Shown here: positions 1 through 10,504 of the stretch, one piece after another
Position numbering within the stretch: position 1 is the first letter of the stretch
How the letters are laid out: every line of letters begins with the position of its first letter
From: a bacterium
GTDB lineage: Bacteria > Electryoneota > RPQS01
Assembly: GCA_016721565.1 (NCBI GenBank)
Contig: JADKHW010000021.1
Location: forward strand, 1 to 60,595
Length of the DNA stretch: 60,595 nt
Direction of reading: 5' to 3'
The notes under the pieces: model-generated
The model's input: the letters and a program-made list of their open reading frames with translations, nothing else
Told to the model about the DNA's origin: nothing
Databases searched by the model: none
Position numbers and translations under genes: made by a program

Positions 1-39
1 GAAATAAAATACTAGATTTTGGTCAGATTCAAGACTGAT

Positions 40-1463
40 TTATTCGGCACGTACGAAAAAGACTTTCGTTGATCCTGCCGCCAGCGGAAGTGTGGCGACA
101 GTCGCATTCGTGCTCAATTCAAAACTATAGTCCAGCGGATTCGCGGCGGGGTTTGTGCCTGACCAGAGGGGTGTATTACAGGCGGCGATTGACGGGCTGC
201 CAGCCCCGGAAGGTCAGCGAATCTCAATGCGCGTGACGGTCAAGGCAACCGGTGCGGGAAGCTGGTTGGCATTCTCGAAGGTGTTGAACATTGTTAAGAG
301 CAGCCCGCCGTCGCGGTCGGCCAGCAAGCCCCCAGAACATCGCTCCACCGAGGTTTCAGTCAAGACATACTCACTTTTCGCGCATGGAAATGGTGTCATC
401 GTAGCTGATAAACACGTTAAGCGTAGGATTGTGCAAAATAGGGCACATGCGAAATCGGGTGATAGTAGCGCGTATAACCGTTTTGATTGACGTAGTTTTG
501 CCTAAGGTCCCAATAGTCGTAGTAGCCGTTTTCCCATGTGCCGCTCGGCGAACGACCGCTGAAGGTTTGGTAAAGGCCGTTGTTTGTGTCGTTGACATTT
601 CCGAATCCGACACCGTAGAACGGCATGCCGACGACAAGCTGATTGCGCGGCACTCCGGCGGCGATGTAGGCATCGAGTGCGGCATCGGTGTTAAAGCCTG
701 AATGAAACGGTTCAGAAAACGGATTGGCCGGATCGAAAAACAGCGGCGCGTTGAAGTAGGTGTAGTCTGCCCACGCTCCGGCGAAGTCGTAACACATCAC
801 ATTGATGAAATCGACTGCGGCGGCAAGTGCAGGCAGATTGAGATTGGCGATGTGTGAGGGCGAAGCTGATGTTGCGAGTGTCAAAAAAACTCGCGGGCTT
901 CGACGTTCTCAAGGAGTCGAGTTTGTGGCGAATGTGCTGACACAACAGGACAAATTGGCATCTTCGGGCCGCTCGATGTTGCCGGGTTCACCGCCGCCGT
1001 CCGGATATTCCCAATCGAGATCAACACCGTCAAAACCGTGATCGAGAATGAAATCCACGCATGAGTTGGCAAACAATTCACGGTTGGCGGGTGAGAAGGC
1101 AACGTCTGAAAAGTAGTTGCTCCAACTCCAACCGCCAACGGAAATCAAGGTTTGCAGTTGCGGATGCTGTTGCTTGAGAATCCGCAGTTGATGAAAGTTC
1201 CCGCGCTCACAGCCGGGATCCCAGCAATCACCGGGATAGAAGTAATCAATCTCGGAGTACGGATCACCGATCGCAATTTGGCCATTGACGATATTGGCAA
1301 AGGCATAGTTAATATGCGTCAAATGCTCGGCAGGAATGTCGGTGATGAAATACTGCCGCCCGTAAATTGCCCATGCGGGGTAGTAACCGACAATGCGTTG
1401 GGCATGCGATACACTCGCGCAAAGCAGCAATGCAAGCAGAATTCTATTCAGCGGTAACAACAT
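40..1463 (-). CDS. Secreted GH18 chitinase-like protein, reading frame interrupted
   Basis: Family 18 glycosyl hydrolases cleave chitin or related beta-1,4-GlcNAc polymers outside the cell. The protein opens with a signal peptide (MLLPLNRILLALLL...SHAQ), then RIVGYYPAW, the SVGGWSWS strand and the catalytic DGVDLDWEYP motif, whose final Glu is the acid/base. A later segment carries the GH18 motifs INVMCYDF and VVGMPFYG. The frame shifts several times: around 900-960, at an A7 run at 883-889, and again near 400-430 and 215. By homology the product ends at 40 with ...VFFVRAE, the end of an FN3-like module also seen in neighbouring secreted proteins. The ATG lies inside the last codons of the upstream LVIVP gene (20-nt overlap), so translation is probably coupled. 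Either sequencing indels or a decaying gene could explain the breaks. The family call is firm and the intactness is uncertain. Confidence 0.8.
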
Positions 1464-3309
1464 AGACTCGCATCGGGTCGGCAGGTAGGCAACGTAGCGG
1501 AGGTATCGGATGTCATGTTTCTAACGTGTAGAGTTCATGTGGCAGGGCGGGATCGTTGCTGCTCCAGAGTTTGTAAGCAACAGCGTTACGAGTTGTTCGC
1601 CAGCTAAACGCAAGCGAGTCGCCGCTTGCAGTAACGGCAAGTTCACGCGGCGTTGGCGGCCCCGCAAGCGCAAGCGCGTCGGCAACATTAAGTACCGTTA
1701 AGCGGGTAGTAGTCCGCAACATAGGCAATCGAGTCTACAAGAATAACATCTTCAGCAGAATTACCCGAATTGTACATGCCGATAAGCTCCGGGTGATTCG
1801 GGAACAGTTACATCAGAAGCGGACTCCGCCTGATCGGGAACAAGTCATAAGGATGTTATCTTGGAGTTCCAATTGTTTTGTTTCACCGGGAATAGGAATG
1901 GATTGAATCAGTGTTGGGCTTGATAAATCTGAAGCATCAATTACCTTAAGACCGTGCGTATTTGAGGCGCTATATATGATGTTGTGTCGCATTCTCACGT
2001 CAGCAACCAACAACACCGGGACCTGCACAATATGCCCACCCAAGTGGTTCAGTGCAGCCCTGTGTTGCAGGGTGGAGCGGATCTGACATATCGTAGTTGC
2101 AGAATAGGGTGCTGGCAGCAAGAGTCGCGCGGTTATTCCATATGCAGGTCTCATAGCTATTGGGGAACGAATGAGAAATGAAATTTACATCAAATGGACT
2201 GGCAATGTCCCATATACCGCTAAATGAACCAATCCGTCCAACGTATAGAAAAGAATCGAGACGAGCGAGGTTGTTTGCAGGACCGGGGGAATCGAAAAGC
2301 CCTATTTCATGGATATTCCCCGGATCGGAGGCATCATAAATTACAAGGCCCGTTCTGGGATAGGTCGTTGTTGTGTACATGATTGAATCAGCAAACACAA
2401 ATCGACCACTAGTATATGACACCTGGACATTTCCGACGGAGTCGGGCGCCATTGGGTCTTCCAGATCATAGACTGTCATCCAAGAATGCCCAGACGAATA
2501 TACGACGTACACTTTGTTGCCGTTAACAGCAATGCTTCCACATGTTCCCGGGATATGCATCGTCCAATTGATCATAGCGGTAGAATCGGTCAACGAAACC
2601 AAATGCAAATCGTGTCGAGTCAGTACAAGAACATAATCATCGAACTCGATAACTCGAAATACGTCATCGGAAAATTCCAATTCGTGTTTCAAAGAAAGCC
2701 CGTGTCAGGGTTTCGTTGATAAAATGAAAGCAATTCGTCGGAAGAGTACAATGAAATAGCAACATAATCCTGTACGCCCTTTAGCAAGCGCGACCTGACA
2801 CTAAATTCACCGATTTCGCTGTCGAAAATGTCATCGGCGTTCAGGTCATAGAGCCGCAGAACGTTTGTTCCGTTGGAATATTCTTGAGACAATAGCGTAT
2901 CGCCCCAGACAGCAAAGCCATTGCAACTTCTGCTCGTTCGTGAATTCAATTGCGGATGAGCGGGATCAGAAATATCGAGCACATATAATCGATTCGACGA
3001 CAAGCTATCGCTACCAATGAAAAGCGCATAGTTACCAAAATATTCGACTCGGGTTCCAGGGAGATAAAAAGGATATTGGCCTAATTCAGACGGCGAAACA
3101 GGATCAGAAATGTCGAATAACATAATGCCCGATCTTGCGGCCGTGGTGGCAAGAATACTACCGTGGACATTGGCTGTTACAGGGGGGTTCCAAACTTTTA
3201 CGTCTCCCACCTTCCTCACGTTCAGGCTATCTTGCCCAAACGAAACGAGCGGGCATAGTAGCCCGCTCAAAAGAAGCAGTGTTAGCGTGTTATTTAAGGC
3301 CGTGCGCAT
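1444..3309 (-). CDS. Secreted LVIVP-repeat protein with C-terminal FN3-like module, frame interrupted
   Basis: An N-terminal signal peptide (MRTALNNTLTLLLLSGLL) is followed by repeats of the form 'LYVLDISDPAHPQ', 'VIYDASDPGNIHEIGLFD' and 'LKVIDASDLSSPTLIQS'. These are LVIVP repeats, which form a beta-propeller in extracellular proteins of this group. The C-terminus has the SLAFSW...YKLWSS signature and ends MRVYVVTAE, matching the FN3-like end module of neighbouring genes. Five or so single-base shifts break the frame. Two are clearly repaired by homopolymer changes: GGG to GGGG at 2699-2701 gives DTGLSLKHELEF, and GGG to GG at 2039-2041 gives PLGGHIVQVPV. Others lie near 1695 and 1810-1830. 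The function is unknown; a surface or extracellular binding role is an inference. The end overlaps the chitinase start. Confidence 0.72.
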
Positions 3310-3379
3310 GAGTGCCTCATAAAGTTACTTTCGCGATAGCCTGACACTCTAATTTACGCAGTCTGTTCGCGAGAGTCAA

Positions 3380-5842
3380 CTACTCTGCCCGCACGAAATA
3401 AACCCGCATTCCGTCCACCGGCAGGGTCAGCATTGCAGTTGTGCTGGTCGTTGACAGCTCCATCGTGAAATCACCCGGTTGCGCGCTCGGATTGGCACTT
3501 GACCACAGTGTGTATTGCGTCGCACCGGGAACGGCGAGCCATCGGAAGGAAAGCGAATCGTTCACCGTGGTTATCGTCAAATTTTGCGGAGCGGCAAGGC
3601 CGCCGACTGTGCCTTTGCGCATGCCGTTGCCGAAACTTGCGACCCACACTTCGTTTGTGTTGTAGGGATTGAAGAACACGCGCTGCGGATGCATGAACGG
3701 ATACTCGGCAAGCTGTGTCCATGTCGGATTTGCGTTGGTGAGATTATCCGTGTAGAACAATCCGCTCTCTTCGGTGGAGACGTAGGCGATGTCTGGATCG
3801 TCGGGATGAATGGTGATGGATTCGCTGTAAAGTTGGTCACAAATTCTTGTCCATGACGCGCCGCGATTGGTTGTGCGAAATACTCCACCACGATCATTCG
3901 GTGCGCCGCCCCAACCGCGATGCACGGCAACATACCATGTGTTTTGCGCGGCATCGTGCGGATCGATGACGATGTCTTTGGTCCAATAGACCATTGCTGA
4001 GTCTGATCTATCCGCCCAGCTCGTGCCTTGATTGGTGGATACAAATATTCCAGAACTGTAAGTAAACTGCGTCGTTCTGCGGCCTGAATAGGTGCATACG
4101 ACCGTGCCGTCGTTTAAGACTTCAACCGTGTAGGGATGACCTTCGGTGCGTGGGGGAATGCCAACGCGTGTCCACGTTGCGCCTGCTCCGGCTGAGAGAT
4201 TGTTCGTGCGGAAGATACCGCCTTGTGTGGAGTGCACGACGCTGGCGTACATGCGCTCGGCGTTGGTGGGATCGAGCGCGAGCCAAATCACGGGATGATT
4301 GAAATCGTGCATCATCGACCATGTGCTACCTGAATCGCTCGATATGAAAATCTGTCCGTCACCACCGTCAATGCGCGAATCGGTCAGGTAGGTGCTTTGA
4401 TAGAGATCGTGCACCGTGCTGGCTGCGCCGTAAAGTTTGCCGTTCGTGTGCTGAACTGTTTGATAAACGGTGTTCACGGAATAGGCATTGTTCATGTCGA
4501 GCGCGGGTCTGCCCCACGTTTCGCCGCCGTCGATGCTGTGACCTGCGGTGATGTCGGTCCAACTGGCAAACAACTTTTGCGGAGTGGACCAATGAATGTG
4601 CCACACGCTCGTGGGTTCGAGTCCGTTCGAGTGATAGAACAAACCTTGCGGCGTGTTGGCTCCACTCGGATTTAAGTCATCGGGATTCACATAGAGCGCG
4701 CGGAACGTTTGTCCGCCGTCGGTGGTCATGTGCGGGAAACCGTAATCGGTGATGATACATTGCCACGGATTGCTTGGCGCAACGGCAAAGCCCAGCGCTT
4801 GCCCTGCCCAGCCCCAGCCTTCATCGCCGCCTTGACCACACCAACCCGTTTGCACGTTGACGTTGCTCACGGTTTGCATCACGCTGGTCCAATTTGCTCC
4901 GCCGTTGGTCGAGCGCAAGATATGCGGATGATAGAACGGCGGATTACTTCCGGCGGCCCACATCGTGTCGATTTCGTTGTTTGACATGCCGACAAAAAAC
5001 GGAATGGAACCTGCGGGCAAACTTGCGAAACGGCTCACCCAATTGGGATCACCGAGCGTGTGCGTGTAAAGCCCTTGTGTGATTTCAAAATCACCGCCGC
5101 CGATGCCTGGATAGACATCCGCTGTCGGAGCAGTGGTGCACAGGAACTTGACGGTGTTGCCGGCTTGACTTCCGGCAAATGAAATCATCGCTTGCCCGGC
5201 GGCAATGCCGACGATGTTTGACGCGGTGAAAATCTGTCCGCCGTTGGTCGAGCGCAACAGTCCGAGGCTTGTGCCGACGTAGATTGTGTCGGCATAAAAG
5301 AACGCTCCGGCGATGTGCAAACCACCGGAATCACTGAAGCGCGATGAAAATCCCGCTCCGCCGTCATTCGAGAAATACATGTTGGTGTAGGAACTCACGA
5401 TGACACGATTGGGATTGTTGTAATCCACGAACAGGCTGTAAGCATCTTCACCGGTTGGATCAAAGGTCGGAGTCCATGTAATTCCGCCGTCAACGGATTT
5501 GACGGGACGTGCCCCGTACTCTTGATCGAGCGCGTACATGATTAGCGGATTGCTCGTGAAGCGCACAACGGAAAGCGGACTGGACGAGAGATCACGAAAG
5601 TCGATTACGTCAAAGCTGTGGCCGCCGTCTGTGGTGTGAAACCACTCGCTCATGTCACAGCCGACATAAAACTCGTTTGAGTTGTGCGGCGAGATGGACG
5701 GATTAAATTGTCCGCCACCGCCGCCGCGCCCGCGTGCGAGCCATTCAGTGGGTTGAGCGAAAGTTGCGGTTGTAAACAGAACGAGCAAAAGCGGAACAGC
5801 AAATGCCGTCCGCTTGCTTCGCGCGAGTGAATTATTCATCAT
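3380..5842 (-). CDS. Secreted Asp-box (BNR/sortilin-like) beta-propeller protein
   Basis: This is an intact 820-residue secreted protein with a signal peptide over about residues 1-29 (ending TATFAQ). Repeated Asp-box motifs of the type S/T-x-D/N-G-G-x-T/S-W (HTTDGGHSF, KSVDGGITW, RSTNGGANW, SIDGGETW, SSDSGSTW, STNQGTSW, TTNRGASW) run through residues 60-740 and indicate one or two seven- to ten-bladed propellers, as in VPS10/sortilin-like and GH74-like proteins. No catalytic residues can be assigned, so enzymatic activity is open. The last 80 residues form an FN3-like module (LTITTVNDSLSFRWLAVPG...YTLWSS) ending VYFVRAE, instead of the NPFNP sorting domain. The two start ATGs (5842, 5839) are equivalent. 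It is followed, 70 bases on, by the LVIVP/chitinase pair and may share their transcript. Confidence 0.82.
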   Translation of the reverse strand: MMNNSLARSKRTAFAVPLLLVLFTTATFAQPTEWLARGRGGGGGQFNPSISPHNSNEFYVGCDMSEWFHTTDGGHSFDVIDFRDLSSSPLSVVRFTSNPLIMYALDQEYGARPVKSVDGGITWTPTFDPTGEDAYSLFVDYNNPNRVIVSSYTNMYFSNDGGAGFSSRFSDSGGLHIAGAFFYADTIYVGTSLGLLRSTNGGQIFTASNIVGIAAGQAMISFAGSQAGNTVKFLCTTAPTADVYPGIGGGDFEITQGLYTHTLGDPNWVSRFASLPAGSIPFFVGMSNNEIDTMWAAGSNPPFYHPHILRSTNGGANWTSVMQTVSNVNVQTGWCGQGGDEGWGWAGQALGFAVAPSNPWQCIITDYGFPHMTTDGGQTFRALYVNPDDLNPSGANTPQGLFYHSNGLEPTSVWHIHWSTPQKLFASWTDITAGHSIDGGETWGRPALDMNNAYSVNTVYQTVQHTNGKLYGAASTVHDLYQSTYLTDSRIDGGDGQIFISSDSGSTWSMMHDFNHPVIWLALDPTNAERMYASVVHSTQGGIFRTNNLSAGAGATWTRVGIPPRTEGHPYTVEVLNDGTVVCTYSGRRTTQFTYSSGIFVSTNQGTSWADRSDSAMVYWTKDIVIDPHDAAQNTWYVAVHRGWGGAPNDRGGVFRTTNRGASWTRICDQLYSESITIHPDDPDIAYVSTEESGLFYTDNLTNANPTWTQLAEYPFMHPQRVFFNPYNTNEVWVASFGNGMRKGTVGGLAAPQNLTITTVNDSLSFRWLAVPGATQYTLWSSANPSAQPGDFTMELSTTSTTAMLTLPVDGMRVYFVRAE

Positions 5843-5871
5843 TGGTCATCCATTCTCTACTCGACGGAATG

Positions 5872-7323
5872 TTATTTTAGCAAAACAATTTTGTGTGTTG
5901 CGGCAGATGTGTTGGCTTGTACGCGAGCGAAGTATGTTCCCGAAGGCAGATTCGCGCCGTCAAAGGAGACGTGATATTCGCCGCTTGTAAGGTTGTCATT
6001 CAGCAAAGTTTCAATCTGTCTGCCGTTGACGTCAAACAGCGTCAAGGTGGCATGTCCGGCTTGCGGCATGGAGAATTGAATCGTGGTCACCGGATTGAAC
6101 GGATTAGGGAAATTACTTAGGGCAAATTCCGAAGGCAACGGCGTGACGGATTGCGTGACGGGCAAGGGGATGGCTCCGATTTTCGTGACGAGCATGTCTT
6201 GTCGGCCATTAGAAATTCTAAGACCACCGCCGGCAAACGCGTAGCCGCCGTCAGACAGCAGTATTCCGCAGAATCCGTAACCCGTCGTGTCAGGCCTAAT
6301 TACCTTCGACCAGAGCGTGTCACCGAGGGCGTCGGTGCGGAGTATCCATGTCCCGTAAGCATTGTTGTCGAAGGAACCTGTTGGGCCGCTGAGAATGAAG
6401 CCGCCGTCCGGGAGGGCGCGGATTTCAGAACATTCGTCATCACCGATATCCCCATATGTGTGTGTCCATTGCCCGTTGCCGTTAGCATCGGTCTTTGCAA
6501 TAAAGAAATCGTAGCTACCGGCGGAATTGGACTGCGTTGCACCAGCGGCGACATACCCGCCGTCCTGTGCTTCTTGCACCGAGTAGAAGAACTCAAACTC
6601 TTGGCCGCCAAATGTGCGGCTCCAGAGCGTATCCCCTTGCGAGTTTAGCTTTACGATCCAAGCGTCAACCCCTCCCCACGTGGCCAGCGAATCTGTTTGT
6701 CCAACAAACACGTATCCATTGTCGGAAGTGCGAATGGCATCGATGCATTGGTCAGATCCGTCGCTTCCGACAGTCCTCGTCCAGAGGCCTCCGCCGTTAG
6801 CGTCCGTCTTGACAATCCACGCATCATTATCTCCTTCGCCGAAGGAAGTCGTGTTGCCGGCAAGCAAATATCCACCATCTGAGGTAGCAACGATGGAACG
6901 GCAATCTTCGCCGCTGATGCCGCCAAATGTGCGGCTCCAGACGCTGTCACCTGTCGAGCTTGCCTTCATGAGCCACGTGCTGGAGTTTCCCTCTTCGTTA
7001 GTGGATGAACCACCGACCAGGTAACTGCCATCAGCAGTTTGCAGCACACAGTATGCTTGCTCATTATCCCCAAATGTTCGCGACCAAAACGGTGAACCGT
7101 TAGGTCCGGTTTTGATTAGCACCGCAGTAGCACCTGTGTCCAACAGGGCATATCCAGCCAGAATCAAACCGTTATCTGTGGTCTCGTCAATGCCGAAGCA
7201 GATTTCAGACTCACCGGAGTTATAGTAGCGCGTCCACAGACTGTCCGGCACTTGGGCCGTTGCCAAAGTTGCGAAAACAATAACGAGACTTGCCGCGAAT
7301 TGCAGCGTGTGTTTGCACAGCAT
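5872..7323 (-). CDS. Secreted delta-60/SBBP-like propeller protein with T9SS-type sorting domain
   Basis: An intact 483-residue protein. The signal peptide spans residues 1-23 (ATLATAQ). Seven or so repeats of about 50 residues have the pattern 'SDGGYLLAGNT...DAWIVKTDANG..LWTRTVGG', the delta-60/SBBP type of beta-propeller repeat. Residues about 405-483 are a typical type A sorting domain: FPNPFNPVTTIQF, then LTLFDVNGRQIETL, SGEYHVSFDG, LPSGTYFARV and a basic end KIVLLK. In Bacteroidetes this domain directs type IX secretion and surface attachment; I infer the same route here. A good ribosome site (GGGGAGA) precedes the ATG. No enzymatic motif is visible, so the ligand and role are unknown. 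Confidence 0.85.
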   Translation of the reverse strand: MLCKHTLQFAASLVIVFATLATAQVPDSLWTRYYNSGESEICFGIDETTDNGLILAGYALLDTGATAVLIKTGPNGSPFWSRTFGDNEQAYCVLQTADGSYLVGGSSTNEEGNSSTWLMKASSTGDSVWSRTFGGISGEDCRSIVATSDGGYLLAGNTTSFGEGDNDAWIVKTDANGGGLWTRTVGSDGSDQCIDAIRTSDNGYVFVGQTDSLATWGGVDAWIVKLNSQGDTLWSRTFGGQEFEFFYSVQEAQDGGYVAAGATQSNSAGSYDFFIAKTDANGNGQWTHTYGDIGDDECSEIRALPDGGFILSGPTGSFDNNAYGTWILRTDALGDTLWSKVIRPDTTGYGFCGILLSDGGYAFAGGGLRISNGRQDMLVTKIGAIPLPVTQSVTPLPSEFALSNFPNPFNPVTTIQFSMPQAGHATLTLFDVNGRQIETLLNDNLTSGEYHVSFDGANLPSGTYFARVQANTSAATHKIVLLK

Positions 7324-7458
7324 AATGTTCTCCCCATAATTGGTGTGCGTGTGTGTTCATCCAATCAATCATATTCATATACACCGTGTCGTCCGGTATT
7401 TTGTAGATTTCCGCATCATCGAAAATCTTACCTAACGACACCAAACCAAACAAACGGT

Positions 7459-8983
7459 CTATTCACAAACCGTGACGACTTTGTAGAATCCAATTTCGGC
7501 CAAAACAGCCAAAGGTGAAATATTGAAGCGCACGCGGTTATCTACGTCGGCGACGATACCACTGGCAACTTGCGACCAACCGCTTGGGAAGGCGGCTTCG
7601 CTGTCCTCTGATTGCCAGAGTGAGTAGCTGGCCGCCGCGCCGCCGACATGATCCCATGCAAAGAAGATGGAATCCTCGGAAACCGTGATAGCAACATCGG
7701 AAGCAGGAACGTGGAAACAGTCATCGCATTCGTCGGGAACGCCGTCTAAGTCGATGTCCTGTGACAATCCGTAGGCGATGTCGCAAACATCGGAAATGTT
7801 GTTGCCGTTGCAGTCCACGAGGTTATTGGGAATGACTTTGAAGACTTCGCCGCCGTTCAAATCGCAGATGTAGAGTTCACCGAAGGCATCTTCACCGAAG
7901 CTGGAGATACTGGTGATGGAAAAGGTCGGTGGATCAAAAGCGGTTGTCCAAACGGTGGAATCCGTTGTGCCGCCAGCGCCGTTCCAAGTAAAGCTCCAGA
8001 TTTGGTTACCGCAATAATCGGCATAAAAATACTTACCCTGCAAACTTGGGATGGCACAGCCGCGATAGACATAGCCGCCGGAAATGGAGCAGCCCACGCC
8101 ATGCGAGTAGGCTGTGACGGGAAGTGTGAGGTTGGGTGAATTGCAAGTGCAACCACTCAAGCCTGTGCAATTAAAGCCTTCCATGCAACGCCAGCCGTAG
8201 TTGCGGCCACCGGTGTCGCTGGCGGCGGTGACGTTCACCTCTTCCCATGCATTTTGTCCGACATCGGCAATATACAGATCATGCGTCAAACGGTCAAAGC
8301 TCCAGCGCCACGGATTGCGCAAACCGAGTGACCAGATCTCTTCACGATAGCCGGGAACGCCAACGAACGGATTATCTGCGGGAATCGCGTAGTTAAGGGG
8401 CGGCTGTGTGTTGTTCACGTCAATGCGGAGCATCTTACCGAGCAGTGTGTTGGTGATTTTGGCCGTTCCCTTGCGGGTCGTTGCCATCACCACCGTCACC
8501 AAGGCCGAAATACAAGTAGCCGTCAGCACCGAATTGAATACAGCCGCCGTTGTGATTCTCGAAGGGTTGTGTTTGGGTGAGAATGTTAAACCGTGTCGTG
8601 GCAATCGCGCTGTCGGGATCGTCAGATGCGGTGAAACGCGCGACGACGCTCGTGCCGGAGTTGTCGTTGTAGCTGACGTAGAAGTAGTGATTGTTTTGAT
8701 AGTCGGGATGGAAAGCAAGTCCGAGTAGGCCGCGCTCGTTGCCTGAACTGACTACAATTGAGTCAATGTCGAGAAACGGAGTGGCTTCGAGCGTGTTGGT
8801 AACCAGATTGAAGACACGGACGCGGGCTTCGAACTGTTCGAGAATAAAGATGCGCTCATAATCCCCGGGCGCGTAGGTGACGAATAGCGGTCGTGCAAGA
8901 CCTGAGGCGATACGGACTGTGGTTTGGGCAAACAGGGGCGCAGAAAGCGCGAGGGCCATAAACAGGGTGAGGTAACGTTTCAT
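7459..8983 (-). CDS. Secreted PQQ-dependent glucose/sorbosone dehydrogenase-like protein (one frameshift)
   Basis: The frame-corrected product is about 507 residues: a signal peptide (MKRYLTLFMALALSAPLFAQ), then the GSDH propeller typical of soluble aldose sugar dehydrogenases. Landmarks are VRIASGLARPLFVTYAPGD, NERGLLGLAFHPDY, FENHNGGCIQFG, YLYFGLGDGG, LGLRNPWRWSFD and LYIADVGQNAWEEVN. The catalytic base His of the family sits in the ENHNGG segment. It would oxidise sugars outside the cytoplasm if PQQ is available. A dockerin-like/thrombospondin-3-like stretch (DCNGNNISDVCDI...DIDLDGVPDECDD) follows, then a C-terminal FN3-like module. The frame breaks once at the T4 run 8457-8460; removing one base gives GNGQITNTLLGKML. 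I treat it as one gene with a sequencing error. Confidence 0.82.
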
Positions 8984-9024
8984 CTTTGGTCATCCTTGGC
9001 AAGTAAATAACATGTGTCCAGCAA

Positions 9025-9728
9025 TTAATTCATCTCCACTGATTCTTGCAAGACTTCAGCGGCAGTTTTCACATTCCCCAATGTTGCGGTATCGCGACCT
9101 TCACCGGGGGCACTTATATTATCACGTTTGAACTCAAGTATCAGTTCCCTGAGCTTTTTGGGGCCGTATTCAATCGGCCTCCTCTGTTGAATCCGTTTCT
9201 GCTCCTTGAACTCGATAAATTCGACGCTTGCGAGCACACCGGGGAACTCTTCATGCAGTTCACGGTACAGTCTTGTGGTTTCGTTCTCGGGTAGGTTTTT
9301 GAGGTCGTAGTTCTTCTTAGAATTTTCTCTTTCTTCTTGTTCTTTGGAAGAGTTCTCCGAAGAGTCTTCCGAAGAAGAAAGATTTACTAAGATATTCTTA
9401 GAAGGGTCGGCAGGCGGATCGTAAAGTGTAATACGGTAACCAGCTTGCATCTCTTCGAGTTTGGCAATCCGGAGATCGCGCAAATATTCAAGAAAGTCCT
9501 TGACTTGTCGGCCCTGCCACTGCCACTCTTCTGCCAATTTGCGGCAGGAAATGAAGAGTTGACCGGGTTTTAGATCGACGTGGCCGGAGAGTTGGGGGAC
9601 GGATGTGTTGTGGAAAGCTTGACGTTGAAGTAAATCGAAGTATGCTTCAATTTGGGTGCGGATTTTGGGTTCGGTCCAGAGGGGCAAGCGAAAAAGGCAC
9701 GGGGCAGCTTAACAAAGCCACGGGTCAT
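9025..9728 (-). CDS. Phage-like replication/replisome-organizer winged-helix protein (one frameshift)
   Basis: The annotatable frame begins at PLWTEPKIRTQIEAYFDLL, but the true start is most likely the ATG at 9728, preceded by AAGGAG. The frame is restored by adding one base to the run of four at 9681-9684, giving MTRGFVKLPRAFFACPLWTEP. The pattern 'GFVKLPRAFF..W.....RTQIEAYFDLLQRA' followed by 'LKPGQLFISCRKLAEEW.W....VKDFLEYLRD' is the N-terminal winged-helix arrangement of phage and plasmid replisome organizers (DnaD/replication protein O-like). A charged Ser/Glu-rich linker (about residues 115-145) and a helical basic C-terminal part follow. It probably binds DNA in a replication-initiation role. 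No other phage gene flanks it, so it may be a prophage remnant or a domesticated gene. Confidence 0.6.
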
Positions 9729-9977
9729 GGTAAGGCTCCTTTGAGGGATTGTGGTGGGAAAACAGGCGGAAATTGAGGCAGGAAACAGATAGCCCTTGCT
9801 ACCAGTTATAACCTAATATACGACAAAAAAGTTCCAAAGTCAAGTGGTGTTGTTTATATTACATTTATGTTATCCAAACGTTCAAATATTGAATTTAGGA
9901 ATGGAACCCAGAGGACTTCATCGTTGTTCAACATCTGACGGCTTGACAAAAGCGCTAAGAATGTCGAAATTAACCCT
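9729..9977. other. Intergenic region between divergent genes
   Basis: This 249-base AT-rich gap separates the replication-like gene (leftward) from the metal cluster (rightward) and should hold both promoters. A TTGACA at 9943-9948 lies upstream of the rightward gene, but the hexamer 17 bases further on is a poor -10 box. I found no open reading frame or strong hairpin. Confidence 0.4.
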
Positions 9978-10409
9978 ATGATGTCTGTTCGCACCAATAA
10001 CATCGCCCGCTGGCTGGCAATCGCGACACTGTTCGCAGTCGTTCTGACTGTGTCGGTGCCGTTTTATTGCTCGACGGGTTGGTGCTGTACCAAACATCAG
10101 ACGGAACAGAAGCAGGTCGCGCAAAAGGCGAGCTGTTGTGCCGACAAGAGCGAGCATCAAGTGAAAGCTGACAACGCCGATTCTTGTTGCAACAGTCAAG
10201 CTCATTCAAAGACTCCAGACTCCAACAAGTGCGACAGTGGTTGTGCCACGGGTTGCTGTAGGCTTGCGACGATGCCTTACATGCTGAGTCCGGTCATGGC
10301 GATTCAGATTTCTGCGCCGGTGTCGCTGTTGATTCCGGTTCCTGTATTAAATACGGGTATTGAACTGACCGACTACATTCCGCAACCTCCTCGAGTGCTT
10401 TCCGCATAA
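9978..10409 (+). CDS. Small Cys-rich membrane-anchored protein upstream of a metal TonB receptor
   Basis: A 143-residue protein with one N-terminal hydrophobic segment (about residues 11-31, signal peptide or anchor). A Cys-rich extracytoplasmic part follows, with WCCTKH, SCCADK, SCCNSQ, CDSGC and GCCR motifs (12 or more Cys), then a hydrophobic stretch and a proline-rich end YIPQPPRVLSA. Cys pairs of this kind suggest metal binding. Small proteins with a similar plan (DUF2946-like) often precede TonB receptors for copper or other metals; that link is inference. The next gene is a TonB receptor with a CxxC motif, supporting a metal context. ATGs at 9978 and 9981 are equivalent starts. Confidence 0.65.
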   Translation: MMSVRTNNIARWLAIATLFAVVLTVSVPFYCSTGWCCTKHQTEQKQVAQKASCCADKSEHQVKADNADSCCNSQAHSKTPDSNKCDSGCATGCCRLATMPYMLSPVMAIQISAPVSLLIPVPVLNTGIELTDYIPQPPRVLSA

Positions 10410-10434
10410 TTTTGCAGGAGAACTCCGTCCGGTG

Positions 10435-10454
10435 CTCTCCTGATATGTGGAGAG
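10435..10454 (+). promoter_or_regulatory. Leader hairpin upstream of the TonB receptor
   Basis: CTCTCC (10435-10440) pairs with GGAGAG (10449-10454) around an eight-base loop, directly upstream of a second hairpin with a U-tract. It does not match any riboswitch consensus I can recall. It could be part of an attenuator leader. Confidence 0.3.
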
Positions 10455-10478
10455 AACGGTAACCAAAAAAGAATTATG

Positions 10479-10504
10479 GCCGCTGTTCCGACAGCGGTCT
10501 TTTT
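10479..10504 (+). terminator. Intrinsic terminator/attenuator before the TonB receptor
   Basis: The inverted repeat CCGCTGT-TCCG-ACAGCGG (10480-10497) is followed by TCTTTTT. It ends the upstream Cys-rich gene's transcript, or attenuates read-through into the TonB gene, whose ribosome site GAGGAG begins only a few bases later. Confidence 0.65.

Noticed and set aside
8984..8999. Shared GGATGACCAA just before the starts at 5842 and 8983 as a regulatory motif
   Set aside because: Only two occurrences were noted and part of each serves as ribosome site, so chance or common origin of the leader is enough.
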